Positions 34,518 through 43,322 of a DNA stretch of 64,000 bases are shown here, in pieces; position 1 is the stretch's first letter; each line of letters opens with the position of its first letter. The stretch is from contig CAWHBI010000009.1 of the NCBI GenBank assembly GCA_963827545.1, positions 27,559 through 91,558 of the forward strand, given 5' to 3'. The position numbers were made by a program, and so were the translations under genes. The stretch comes from AWTP1-13 sp963827545. GTDB taxonomy: Bacteria > Pseudomonadota > Alphaproteobacteria > Rhizobiales > Hyphomicrobiaceae. The notes below the pieces were generated by a model. The model ran no database searches and was not told the origin of the DNA. It was given only the letters and a program-made list of their open reading frames with translations.

Positions 34518-35527
34518 CTCACCACCTCCAGGTGCCGGACCGGCAGGCCGATCACGAGGTTCTGCGGCTTCAGGCGCAGAACCTTGTCGGCCGTCATCGC
34601 GGCCATGAGATAGACGGGCTCGCCGCGAACCTTTTCCATAACGTCGGAGGGATCCATGAAGCTGAGCCGGTAGAGGCCGACCACGCGGGTCCGGGTACCC
34701 TCGTCGAGATCATCGCCCTTCCACAGCGCGTCGCCGATACGCGTGGCCTCGGCATCCAGGCCAACGTACCAGGCCAGCGCCACGTTCTGCATCTCCATCA
34801 GCGGCTCGATCTCAACGTCGACGCTCAGCAGGTGCGCCACCCAGCGCACGATGACATCGCCGAGCGCCGCGAGCCCGCGCCGGCCGGCCGTGAGATCGAG
34901 CGCCAAATCGAACAGATCGCTGCGCTCCCAATAGGTGCCAGCATTGGCATCGCTGAGCACATCGATCTCGGCGGCCGCAGGCAATCCCAGCATTGACACC
35001 AGCGGCGACAGCGGCTTGTCGCCGAGGCCCGAGACGGTTTCCTCGTCGGCGGCCACCAGCGAGCCCTCGTGCAGGGTAAGCTTCTGCGGTCGGAAAAACA
35101 GCTCGGCGGCACGCAGAACGAAGGCGTCGTCGCAACCGTCCAGCACATTGCGCAGGATCACGTGCACGATCTGGTTCAGGAAGATGTGGGGGAAGCGGAG
35201 ATTGCGCCGCACGATGTCCAGATAGGCCGCCTCGAGCGTGCGATGGCGCACCAGCTGATCACGGAAGGCAACCATCACCTGCCAGTTCTCGCGCGCATCG
35301 TTGTCGGCGATGGCCGCAATCCGCGTGGCCGTCACCGGCTGCCGCGGATCGGCCAGCAATGCGCGATGCAACGCGCGCTCGGATGCGCAGGCATCCGTGG
35401 GCGGGGTGATCTCCGGCCGCGCCAGATAGGCCTTGAGAAACTCGTCCGTGACCAGGAGGCCGCCGCCCGTGTCGCGATCGAGCAGGTGGTGGCCGCAGGA
35501 CAGCCAGAAGTCGCGCCCTTCGCTCAA
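34514..35527 (-). CDS. DUF6352-like protein (TTG start)
   Basis: 337 residues beginning at TTG 35527, again in a TTGA overlap with the upstream stop and with AGGAG 8 nt before it. The opening FWLSCGHHLLDRDTGGGLLV and the following LVTDEFLKAYLARPEITPPT match the alphaproteobacterial family I recall as DUF6352. The C-terminal part is helical with no transmembrane span. The function is unknown; it occurs in the same formate dehydrogenase accessory cluster elsewhere. The family number is from memory and should be treated as tentative. Confidence 0.72.
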   Translation of the reverse strand: MSEGRDFWLSCGHHLLDRDTGGGLLVTDEFLKAYLARPEITPPTDACASERALHRALLADPRQPVTATRIAAIADNDARENWQVMVAFRDQLVRHRTLEAAYLDIVRRNLRFPHIFLNQIVHVILRNVLDGCDDAFVLRAAELFFRPQKLTLHEGSLVAADEETVSGLGDKPLSPLVSMLGLPAAAEIDVLSDANAGTYWERSDLFDLALDLTAGRRGLAALGDVIVRWVAHLLSVDVEIEPLMEMQNVALAWYVGLDAEATRIGDALWKGDDLDEGTRTRVVGLYRLSFMDPSDVMEKVRGEPVYLMAAMTADKVLRLKPQNLVIGLPVRHLEVVS

Positions 35528-36063
35528 GCACGCTCTCCTTTCCCGAGCGTCATGAGGTCGACCTGCTCAGCCGGTGCCTCGTCCTCGCCCGCCACCTCCA
35601 GGAACGCATAGGCGCGCAGCGGCTTGGGGCCAGCGCCGGGGGTGAGGGTGCGGAATGCCTCCCGGATGACTCCCTCCTCCCAGCGGCGCGACACGGCGGC
35701 CAGCATGCCCCTCGGATGATCGCTGAGCGAGGCTGCAAATGCGATCTCCTCCTCGGCTGCAGGGCGCGCTGTGGCGAGATCGGGCGCCCCGAACCGCTCG
35801 ACCAGCCGCCGCGCAAGCAGCTCGACGGCCGCAGCTCGATCCTCATCGGTCGCCTCGACGATCTGCACCAGGGTCGACCAGCCGAGCAAGTCGACGCCCA
35901 GAAAGCCGCTGCGGAACGCCGCGCGGGTCTTGCCCTCGAGCGTTGCCGGATCGACGTGCGCAAACGCGAAGGCCCCCGACACGGCCCATTCACCGGGCTC
36001 GGCCGCCTTCTCAAATACGAAGGTGTCGGAAGGGTCGAGCCGGATGGTACGCAGCAGCTTCAT
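35524..36063 (-). CDS. DUF6505-like protein
   Basis: 179 residues from ATG 36063, overlapping the ligase-like stop as ATGA. MKLLRTIRLDPSDTFVFEKA begins the protein, followed by EWAVSGAFAFAHVDP and a conserved RSGFLGVDLLGWSTLVQIVE. It ends EQVDLMTLGKGERA. I recall this family as DUF6505, found between the biotin/lipoate ligase-like gene and DUF6352 in rhizobial genomes. No catalytic motif is recognised. Confidence 0.72.
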   Translation of the reverse strand: MKLLRTIRLDPSDTFVFEKAAEPGEWAVSGAFAFAHVDPATLEGKTRAAFRSGFLGVDLLGWSTLVQIVEATDEDRAAAVELLARRLVERFGAPDLATARPAAEEEIAFAASLSDHPRGMLAAVSRRWEEGVIREAFRTLTPGAGPKPLRAYAFLEVAGEDEAPAEQVDLMTLGKGERA

Positions 36064-36809
36064 GTGCGCGGCCCCCCGGTTGCAGGGTCGAGCCACGACG
36101 GCCGCGCGAGAGCCTCCACCAGCGAATGGCGGTCGGGCTCGTGCTGGCCGCGCCAGCGCATCAGCAGGTCACCCTTGCCGTCAATGGACGGAATGGCGCC
36201 TTTTTCCAGCGTCAACCGCTCGAGATAATTCTTGGTCACGGTCGCGAACTCGTTTGATTGCCAGGCGTCGACGGCAACCATGAGATGGCGGGAAAAGCTC
36301 TCGACCAACCGGCCCGAGCCCAGATCATCGAAACCCTCCTCATCGAGGGCGGCTCCGAGTGGCCGCAAGCCAGCCTCCTTCTCGCCCATGGCAACCGTGC
36401 GCACCATAGCGCCGAAAACCAGCCATTCGGGGGGTTCGTCCTCGTCGGCCTCTGCCGGCCATGCGAGCCTGCCGCCGCCGATCAGGCCGCCATCGACATG
36501 GATCGCATCGGGCCAAGCAAAGCTGATGGCCCGTTCGGGCGGCGCATGAACCAGCAGCGCATCCCGCAGCGCAACCTGCCCTGCATAGAACGCCCGGCGC
36601 GCCGTCCGCAGCGGCTCCTCCGGCTCTAGCACGACCGCGAACTCCACTAGATCAAAGCGGCCGACGTGGACCAAGGTGCCCGCCCCTGCTTCGGCCGCGA
36701 TCCCCTTGGCGTGGGCGAAGGCATCACCTACCTCCCGCAACGTCACGAGCCGGAACGGCGGCGGCAGGTCGAGCGCGGGCGTAATCGGCGTGCGGGCAGG
36801 GCTGCGCAT
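36060..36809 (-). CDS. Biotin/lipoate protein ligase-like protein
   Basis: 249 residues from ATG 36809. ALDLPPPFRLVTLREVGDAF, AGTLVHVGRFDLVEFAVVLEP, and DALLVHAPPERAISFAWPDA plus IHVDGGLIGGGRLAWP resemble the BPL/LplA fold. The usual GxGRxGRxW biotin motif is replaced by GAGTLVHVGRFD, so classical ligase activity is doubtful. First gene of the five-gene coupled accessory run of the formate dehydrogenase locus. It might modify or bind a small cofactor-bearing protein of the locus, but no acceptor domain is seen nearby. Confidence 0.78.
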   Translation of the reverse strand: MRSPARTPITPALDLPPPFRLVTLREVGDAFAHAKGIAAEAGAGTLVHVGRFDLVEFAVVLEPEEPLRTARRAFYAGQVALRDALLVHAPPERAISFAWPDAIHVDGGLIGGGRLAWPAEADEDEPPEWLVFGAMVRTVAMGEKEAGLRPLGAALDEEGFDDLGSGRLVESFSRHLMVAVDAWQSNEFATVTKNYLERLTLEKGAIPSIDGKGDLLMRWRGQHEPDRHSLVEALARPSWLDPATGGPRT

Positions 36810-36934
36810 CGAAGTTGGTACGACACCTGTCAGATTCGCGATTTTTCCTTAGGATGATTATAAGCTGAGACAGGGGGGCGGCAAACAGCCCATGCATGAG
36901 ACCTGAACGGCAATAACAAGGAAAGCCTCGGGAA
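36810..36934. promoter_or_regulatory. Divergent promoter region of the formate dehydrogenase accessory genes
   Basis: The 125-bp gap separates the - strand accessory run from the + strand iron-sulfur protein and must hold both promoters. It is locally AT-rich (GATTTTTCCTTAGGATGATT near 36839). I see no clear FNR box or NtrC/sigma-54 element. Confidence 0.4.
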
Positions 36935-38968
36935 ATGCCCGATTCCGTCGGGAAAATCTTGATCTGCTCGTGCGAGGACACGATGCCGCTCGACGCCGAG
37001 GCCGTGCGTCGGGGCTGCCGTGGCGCCCAGGTGACGACGGCGCGCCAGCTGTGCCGGGCGGAACTCGATCGCTTTCTGACCATGGCGGCCAAAGACGAGC
37101 CCCTGACGGTCGCGTGCACGCAGGAAGCCGCGCTGTTCTCGGAAGTGGCAAGCGATGGCGGGCGAAAGGCCGGGATCACCTACACCAACATCCGCGAAAC
37201 CGCGGGGTGGTCTGCGGACGCAGCCGAGGCCGGGCCCAAGATGGCGGCGCTCATCGCGGCGGCTGCGGAATCCTTGCCAGGGGTGCCCGTCGTCAATCTG
37301 GAGAGCGAGGGCATCATTCTCGTCTACGGCCGTGACGAGCGGGCCATCGAGGCCGGCAACCTGCTCAAGGAGCATCTCGACGTCACAGTGCTGGTCAAGC
37401 CGCCGGCGGCGATCGCTTCACCGCGTGCGACCGAATTCCCGGTGGCGAAGGGCACGATCCGGGCGGCCAAGGGCCACCTGGGCGCCTTCGAGATTGTCGT
37501 CGATGATTTTGCCTTGCCCGCCCCTTCCTCGCGCGGGTCGCTCGCATTCGGGCCATCGCGCGACGGCGCCGTGTCGCGCTGCGATGTCATGCTCGATCTC
37601 TCGGGTGGCACCGCGCTGTTCTCGGCGGCGGACCTGCGGGACGGCTATCTGCGCGCCGACCCTGATGACCCCGTGGCGATGCTCAAGGCCGTGCTCAAGG
37701 CGCGCGATCTCGTAGGAACGTTCGAAAAACCGCGCTACATCACCTTCAGCGAAGACCTGTGCGCGCATTCGCGCTCGCGCATCGTGGGCTGCAATCGCTG
37801 CCTCGACCTGTGCCCCACGGGCGCCATCACTCCGGCCGGCGATCACGTGGCCATCGACGCGCAGATTTGTGCCGGCTGTGGCCAGTGCGCCGCCGTTTGC
37901 CCCACCGGCGCAGCTTCCTATGCGCTGCCGCCGGCGGATGCGCTGATGCGCAAACTGCGCACCCTGCTGACCGTCTATCGTGAGACGGGCGGCAAGCTGC
38001 CAGTCGTGCTGCTGCACGACGATGCGCACGGCGGACCGATGATCGATGCGCTGGCCCGCCTCGGGGACGGCCTGCCTGCCAACGCGCTGCCGCTTGCCGT
38101 CAACGAGGTGACGCAGGTCGGACTGGAGACCGTTGCCGCAGCCTTCGCCTACGGCGCTTCCGCCGTGCGCGTCCTGCTGCGCGCGCGGCCGCGCCACGAC
38201 ATCACTGGTTTGACGAGAACCATCGCATTGGCAGAGCCGATCCTCGCCGGGCTCGGCTTCGGCACCGGCCGGGTCGCGACCATCGAGACCGATGATCCGG
38301 AGGCGCTTGGCGCGGCTCTGCGCGCGATCCCGCCCATGGAGCCGGCGCCGCGGCCGGCAAGCTTCGTTCCGGTAGGCCTGAAACGAAGCGTGCTGCGGGT
38401 AGCGCTGCGCGAGCTGCACGGCGCCGCGCCTGCTCCAGTCGATGTCGTGGCGCTGCCCGAGCGCGCACCATTCGGCTCGGTGGAGCTCGACGTGGCCGGC
38501 TGCACGCTGTGCCATTCCTGCGTTTCAGCCTGCCCCACGGGGGCGCTGAGCGACGACCCCGACCAGCCGGTGCTGCGCTTTGCCGAGGACGCCTGCGTGC
38601 AGTGCGGGCTGTGCAAGGCGACGTGCCCCGAGAAGGTGATCACCCTCAAGCCGCAGCTCGACTTCCGCGCTGCCACGGCGTCCGCGCGGGTGCTCAAGGA
38701 GGAGCAGCCGTTCTGCTGCATCCGCTGCGGCAAGCCGTTCGGCGTCAAAAGTACGATCGAGCGGGTGGCCGCCAAGCTCGAAGGCAAGCACTGGATGTTC
38801 AAGGACGCGCCCAAGCGCCTCGAAGTCATCAAGATGTGCGACGACTGCCGCGTCGCCGTCGTCTCCGAGCAGGACTTCGACCCCTACGGCTCGCCGCCGC
38901 GCGCACCGCCGCGCACGACAGAGGACTACCTGCGCGAGCGGGAGGAGGCGGTGAAGGACAAGGGGTGA
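36935..38968 (+). CDS. Multi-cluster 4Fe-4S binding protein of the formate dehydrogenase locus
   Basis: 677 residues. Four ferredoxin-type motifs occur in two pairs: CNRCLDLCPTGA and CAGCGQCAAVCPTGA near residues 285-330, CTLCHSCVSACPTGA and CVQCGLCKATCPEKV near 525-565. Two further Cys pairs follow (CCIRCGKPFG, CDDCR). The N-terminus (KILICSCEDTMPLD) resembles the HdrA/CoB-like or putative ferredoxin oxidoreductase proteins annotated next to fdh genes in alphaproteobacteria. No flavin site is obvious. It is divergent from the accessory run. A cytoplasmic electron carrier or redox sensor for Fdh assembly is plausible but unproven. Confidence 0.82.
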   Translation: MPDSVGKILICSCEDTMPLDAEAVRRGCRGAQVTTARQLCRAELDRFLTMAAKDEPLTVACTQEAALFSEVASDGGRKAGITYTNIRETAGWSADAAEAGPKMAALIAAAAESLPGVPVVNLESEGIILVYGRDERAIEAGNLLKEHLDVTVLVKPPAAIASPRATEFPVAKGTIRAAKGHLGAFEIVVDDFALPAPSSRGSLAFGPSRDGAVSRCDVMLDLSGGTALFSAADLRDGYLRADPDDPVAMLKAVLKARDLVGTFEKPRYITFSEDLCAHSRSRIVGCNRCLDLCPTGAITPAGDHVAIDAQICAGCGQCAAVCPTGAASYALPPADALMRKLRTLLTVYRETGGKLPVVLLHDDAHGGPMIDALARLGDGLPANALPLAVNEVTQVGLETVAAAFAYGASAVRVLLRARPRHDITGLTRTIALAEPILAGLGFGTGRVATIETDDPEALGAALRAIPPMEPAPRPASFVPVGLKRSVLRVALRELHGAAPAPVDVVALPERAPFGSVELDVAGCTLCHSCVSACPTGALSDDPDQPVLRFAEDACVQCGLCKATCPEKVITLKPQLDFRAATASARVLKEEQPFCCIRCGKPFGVKSTIERVAAKLEGKHWMFKDAPKRLEVIKMCDDCRVAVVSEQDFDPYGSPPRAPPRTTEDYLREREEAVKDKG

Positions 38969-38970
38969 GG

Positions 38971-38994
38971 GGGGCAGGCCCAAGGCCTGACCCC
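38971..38994. terminator. GC-rich hairpin after the 4Fe-4S gene (REP-related)
   Basis: GGGGCAGGCC (38971-38980) pairs with GGCCTGACCCC (38984-38994) with one bulge and a CAA loop. It directly follows the stop at 38966-38968. The right arm resembles the GGGGTCAGACCCC unit at 1994-2061, so the two may belong to one dispersed palindrome family. Confidence 0.55.
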
Positions 38995-39022
38995 GAAGCA
39001 TAGGGTGACACGGCGCTCGATA

Positions 39023-39147
39023 TGTAACTTATAAGGTCCTGTAAACATGGTACAGATGCTTATAAGTTACATCTTGACCGCACGCCATTCTGCTAGTATG
39101 TAACTTCTAAGTTCCCTTACAATGCATACGGGGCAATAGAGGTTACA
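39023..39147. promoter_or_regulatory. Repeated operators upstream of hipBA
   Basis: TGTAACTTATAAG (39023-39035) and its exact inverse CTTATAAGTTACA (39059-39071) are 36 bp apart centre to centre. TGTAACTTCTAAG (39099-39111) is a third copy and GGTTACA (39141-39147) a half site ending 5 bp before the hipB start. All share TGTAAC/GTTACA. This is the layout expected for autorepression by an HipB-type dimer. Confidence 0.75.
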
Positions 39148-39152
39148 TTTCT

Positions 39153-39494
39153 ATGGCACGCCACAGCCGCTTGCTGGAAGCGCCTCCATTTGCAGTCGAA
39201 CGAGCACTCAAAACGTTGGGCGCCAACATCCGGACAGCTCGCGTCCGACGGAAACTTACACTTGAAGAGCTCGCTCAAAAGCTTGGCGTCAGTCGGAGGA
39301 TCCTCAGTGATATGGAGAAGGGGAAGCCCTCAACTGGGATAGGAATTTACGTCTCTGCTCTGTGGGCATTGGACCTGCTTGATCATCTCTCACCGGTTGC
39401 GGATCCGACGAAAGACGCCGAAGGCATGGCGCTGGCGCTCACGCGAGAGCGGTCGAAAGCCCGCAAGAGCGAAGTCCTCGACAATGACTTCTAA
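39153..39494 (+). CDS. hipB: HipB-like HTH antitoxin/repressor
   Basis: A 113-residue Xre-family protein. TLGANIRTARVRRKLTLEEL, continuing AQKLGVSRRILSDMEKGKPS, is a complete HTH_3 domain; the C-terminal extension (GMALALTRERSKARKSEVLD) would contact HipA. ATG 39153 lies just after the last operator half-site. The hipA start overlaps its last 11 bases. Base composition is visibly less GC-rich than the flanking genes, which suggests acquisition by transfer. Confidence 0.88.
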   Translation: MARHSRLLEAPPFAVERALKTLGANIRTARVRRKLTLEELAQKLGVSRRILSDMEKGKPSTGIGIYVSALWALDLLDHLSPVADPTKDAEGMALALTRERSKARKSEVLDNDF

Positions 39495-40768
39495 ACACCA
39501 ACCAAGACGCTGCTACGTCTACATCACTTTGCCGGGCCAAACGCAGCCCGTCACCGCCGGCCGGTACGAGCTGCGAATGGACCCGCAAAGACCTCCGGTA
39601 GGACGGTTCCTATATGGCCGCAGCTATTTGACCCGCAGCGACAAGGTGGAGATAGACCCTGTCGAGTTGAAGCTCGCGCCACGCCTGTATGAGACAACTC
39701 AACACGATGGCGTCTTCGGATCACTTCGAGATGCTGCGCCCGACTATTGGGGCCGGCTAGTCGTAGAACGCGCCCTTGGAAAGGACAGACTTCCCGAGAT
39801 TGATTATCTGCTGAAGTCGCGAGACGACCGCACTGGCGCACTTGGCTTCGGACTCAACGAAAAACCGCCAGCCCCCAATTGGGTATTCAATAAGACACTT
39901 CATCTGGACAAGCTTCAAGCGATTGCTCTTGCCATCTTGAAAACCGATAAGCCGCTGACAGATCAAGAAGCGGAGCAAGTGCGCAAACTTCTCCTGCGCG
40001 GCACCTCCATGGGGGGCGCACGCCCGAAAGCTGTCGTTGAGGATGATGAAGGGTTGTGGCTCGCAAAGTTCAATCGTCCTGATGAACTCTTGGAACGTAG
40101 CGCTGGTCGAGCACGCCATGCTCACGCTTGCGAAAAATTGCGGGATCTCGGTGGCCGAGAGCAAGATCCAGCCCGTGGCGGGGAAGGATGTCCTCTTGGT
40201 CAGGAGATTCGATCGCGACAAGGTCGAGAACGGCTATCTCAGGCATCGAATGGTCAGTGCACTCACCCTCCTACGGGCCGACGAAAGCCTCGTTGATAGA
40301 GCAAAGTGGTCGTATGTGGAGCTAGCTGAAGAACTGCGCCGCGTGTGCTCCAATCCCAGGAAGGATGCCGCCGAGCTGTTCCGAAGAATGTGCTTTAACG
40401 CGCTCATCTCAAACACGGACGACCACCCCCGCAATCACGCGGTCATCGCCAAGGATCGACATTGGAAGTTGTCGCCGGCCTACGATCTGACCCCATCACG
40501 GCAGGTAAGCCAGGAGCATCGTGATCTTGCGATGGTGGTTGGCGACTTTGGGCGCTACGCAAGCGCTCAGAATCTCTTGTCTCAATGCAGAAGATTCCTC
40601 CTAGACCCGCCCCAGGCCGAAGCGATCATCACCGAGATGGGGAAGCGGGTTGAGAAAACTTGGCGGAAAGTTGCCCGAAGCGTTGGAGTGACGCAGGCGG
40701 ACTGCGAGAAAATCAAGGGCGCTTTTGTCTATCCTGGGTTTTCGTTCGCACTGCAGCCTACAGGTTAG
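39484..40768 (+). CDS. hipA: HipA-like serine/threonine kinase toxin, frameshifted
   Basis: About 427 residues when joined, close to E. coli HipA (440). The N-terminal HipA_N-like domain has VGRFLYGRSYLTRSDKVEID. The phosphate-loop segment GTSMGGARPKAVVEDDEG is intact. One extra T at about 40090 breaks the frame after WLAKFNRPDEL; the next frame gives WNVALVEHAMLTLAKNCGI, LLVRRFDR and the catalytic ISNTDDHPRNHAVI, then the DLTPS metal-binding Asp. HipA phosphorylates glutamyl-tRNA synthetase in E. coli. Whether the toxin is dead or the base is a sequencing error is open. Confidence 0.85.
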
Positions 40769-40780
40769 CGGATGGACTTG

Positions 40781-42070
40781 TCACCGCGCGCCGGTCGCCT
40801 TCTCCAGGAACTTGACCAGGGCTGCGCGGTCCTCGGCGCCGACGCGCTGCTCGGGCATCTTGGTGCCGGGCGTGTAGGCGGCGGGGCCCACCTCGAACAG
40901 CTTCGAGACGGTCTCGGGCGTCCATACGATTTCCAGCTTCCTCAGGGCCTCCGAGTAGTTGTAGCCGGGCAGGGTCGCAATGCGGCGGCCGAAGAGGCCA
41001 GCAAGCGACGGACCCGCGCGAATGCCCTCATCGGCTTTCAGCGTGTGGCAGGCAACGCAGGCGCGAAACACCTCGGCACCAGGATCGCCCTCGTAGGCGG
41101 CAAGGGAGTCCGCCGGCCCGCTCATGGCGACCTCGCCGATATGCTCGCCGGTGTGCGCGTTCCAGCGGCGGACCAGGCGGTCGGTGCCACCGGTGAGGAG
41201 GGTGCCGTTGTCGGGGAGAAAGGCCGCCGACCATGCGGGCAGCCCAGGGCCGACGAGCGTGCGCTCCAGCGTACGTCCGCCGCGCTCGATGATGGCAATG
41301 GATCCCTTGATGCTCGACGCCGCCACCAGCTTGCCGTCGCTGGCCAATGCGACCGCAATGATGGGAACGGCCGCCGCCTCCACCTCACCTTTCACGTCCC
41401 CCGATGGCGCAAGAAAGTAGACTTTGCCATTGGCGCCCGCGGTGACGATGTCCCCGTCCGGCGCAATCGCGACGGCATTCAAGGGCGTGGGCAGCGTTGT
41501 GATGGTCGGGGCGCCGCTGCCGGCGAGCGGCCAGATGCGCAGGGTCAAGTCATAGCCGGCGGTGATCACGCCACGCCCGTCGGGCGTGAAGGCGACGCCA
41601 TTGACGCTCTGCTGGTGCCCCTCGAGCACGCGCGGCTCGCCGCCGGCGAGCGGCCACAGCCTCGCCGTGTGATCCCAGGCGGCAGAGGCGAGCAGTTTGC
41701 CGTCGGGCGATACCGCCAACCCGACAACCGGGGCACTGTGCCCCTGCAGCACGGCCATCGGCTTGTCGTCACCCGGCCTCCAGATGGCGATGCGAGTGTC
41801 CTCGCCGCTGGTCGCCACGCGTCCGTCATTCAGGAAAACGGCGCAGTTCACCGCGCCCTCGTGAAACCTCAACACTTTCTCCGCCGTGCTGGAGGAGAGC
41901 GACCATCTGATCGCAGTCGTGTCGAAGCTGCCGGAGATAGCACGCATGCCGTCGGAGGAGACCGCAATCGCCCGCACCGGCCCGCCATGGCCGCGCAGCT
42001 GCGCCTGGGCTGGGGAAACAACCCACAGCAGGATCGGCAGGGCGAGAGCAAGCACACGCCGTCGGGCCAT
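40781..42070 (-). CDS. WD40 beta-propeller / cytochrome c fusion, exported
   Basis: 429 residues. The N-terminus RRRVLALALPILLWVVSPA is followed by QA, a signal peptide. Six or seven WD40-like repeats follow (LASAAWDHTARLWPL, VITAGYDLTLRIWPL, LLTGGTDRLVRRWNA). Residues about 325-429 are a class I cytochrome c: FRACVACHTLKADE binds heme and TPGTKMPEQRV supplies the Met ligand. The fusion would be periplasmic. Its partner is unknown; it may pass electrons near the formate dehydrogenase system or act as a sensor scaffold. Convergent with hipA, only 12 bp apart. Confidence 0.88.
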   Translation of the reverse strand: MARRRVLALALPILLWVVSPAQAQLRGHGGPVRAIAVSSDGMRAISGSFDTTAIRWSLSSSTAEKVLRFHEGAVNCAVFLNDGRVATSGEDTRIAIWRPGDDKPMAVLQGHSAPVVGLAVSPDGKLLASAAWDHTARLWPLAGGEPRVLEGHQQSVNGVAFTPDGRGVITAGYDLTLRIWPLAGSGAPTITTLPTPLNAVAIAPDGDIVTAGANGKVYFLAPSGDVKGEVEAAAVPIIAVALASDGKLVAASSIKGSIAIIERGGRTLERTLVGPGLPAWSAAFLPDNGTLLTGGTDRLVRRWNAHTGEHIGEVAMSGPADSLAAYEGDPGAEVFRACVACHTLKADEGIRAGPSLAGLFGRRIATLPGYNYSEALRKLEIVWTPETVSKLFEVGPAAYTPGTKMPEQRVGAEDRAALVKFLEKATGAR

Positions 42071-42269
42071 GACGTCTCAACTCTCAAAGCTTCGTTTCGT
42101 TGGTCGGCCGCGTCGACGGCAACGAGGCCGATGGCTGCGCCGGAATGCACGGTGCTGCGCTGCATCCCGCATTTGACTTATCCGCAAGCAACACAAGAAA
42201 GTAACGGGCCAGGCGTTCCCGATCAACCAAGGTGGGGCGCGGCGGTTCCATCGGCGGAATGAGGCTGCG

Positions 42270-43322
42270 GTGCATCGAATTCTTGGTCTTCTTCTGCTGG
42301 TGGCAGCCTTCGGCGCAATCGCCGAGGCACGTATCGTCACGGACTCCGCCGGGCGCAAGGTGGACGTGCCGGACAGGATCGAGAAGGTGTTCGCGGCGGG
42401 CCCGCCGGCCTCGATCCTGCTCTACATGCTGGCCCCGGAGAAGATGACCGGCTGGCCCAACCCGCCCACGCCCGAGGAGCGCCCCTTCATTGCGTCGCAA
42501 TATCGCGACCTGCCCGCGCTCGGCCGGCTGACGGGGCGCGGCGGCACCGCCAACCTCGAGGTCGTCCTCAAGGTGAAGCCGGACCTGATCCTCGACTTCG
42601 GCTCGGTGCGCGACACCTACGTCTCCCTGGCTGACAACGTGCAGGAGCAAACCAAGCTCCCCTACGTCCTGATCGATGGCCGCTTCGAAGCCACGCCGGC
42701 GGCGCTGCGGCTGCTGGGTGACATTCTCGGGATCAGGGAGCGCGGCGAGCAGCTCGCCAGATATGTCGAGGTGACCTTCAGTGAGATCGATGCCGCGCTG
42801 AGGGCGACGCCCGCAGAGAAGCGTCCTCGCGTCTATCTGGCACGCGGGCCGGACGGACTCGAGACCGGGGTGCTCGGCTCCATCAACACGGAGATCATCG
42901 AGCGGGCCGGCGGGCGCAATGTGGCACAAGCCGCCGGACAGAGCGGTCTGGTGCGGGCCTCCATGGAGCAGGTAATCGTGGCCGACCCGGAGATCATCCT
43001 GACGTGGGACCGCAATTTCTTCGATCGGGTTATGAAGGATCCGCTGTGGGGCGGCATCCGCGCCGTGCGCGAGAAACGCGTTTACCTTGCTCCGACGGCG
43101 CCGTTCGGCTGGATCGACCGGCCGCCGTCGCTCAACCGCGTGATCGGGCTCAAATGGCTGGCCGGGCTGTTCTACCCCGACACGCTTGCGCACGATCTTC
43201 GCGAAACCACGCGAACGTTCTATCGTCTCTTCTATCATGTTGACCCGAGCGACGCCGAACTGGACACCCTGATCGCATGGTCGAAGGGACAAGCCCCATC
43301 CGCGCCACCGCCGCGACGCTGA
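42270..43322 (+). CDS. FecB/BtuF-type ABC transporter substrate-binding protein
   Basis: 350 residues from GTG 42270 with GAGG five bases upstream. MHRILGLLLLVAAFGAIAEA is a signal peptide. PDRIEKVFAAGPPASILLYM, LKVKPDLILDFGSV and GWIDRPPSLNRVIGLKWLAG fit the TroA/FecB helical-backbone group, which binds metal chelates, cobalamin or, in the MolA branch, molybdate. No Lys-rich lipobox is seen. The neighbouring molybdoenzyme locus makes molybdate or tungstate attractive, but iron chelate is equally allowed by sequence. The permease start lies inside its 3' end (46-bp overlap). Confidence 0.85.
   Translation: MHRILGLLLLVAAFGAIAEARIVTDSAGRKVDVPDRIEKVFAAGPPASILLYMLAPEKMTGWPNPPTPEERPFIASQYRDLPALGRLTGRGGTANLEVVLKVKPDLILDFGSVRDTYVSLADNVQEQTKLPYVLIDGRFEATPAALRLLGDILGIRERGEQLARYVEVTFSEIDAALRATPAEKRPRVYLARGPDGLETGVLGSINTEIIERAGGRNVAQAAGQSGLVRASMEQVIVADPEIILTWDRNFFDRVMKDPLWGGIRAVREKRVYLAPTAPFGWIDRPPSLNRVIGLKWLAGLFYPDTLAHDLRETTRTFYRLFYHVDPSDAELDTLIAWSKGQAPSAPPPRR

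Noticed and set aside
40772..42262. 496-codon + strand open frame opposite the WD40-cytochrome
   Set aside because: The opposite strand has a signal peptide, WD repeats and a CxxCH; this frame has none.
42071..42269. Cobalamin or molybdenum riboswitch before the ABC transporter
   Set aside because: No B12-box or Moco motif elements were seen in the 199-bp gap.
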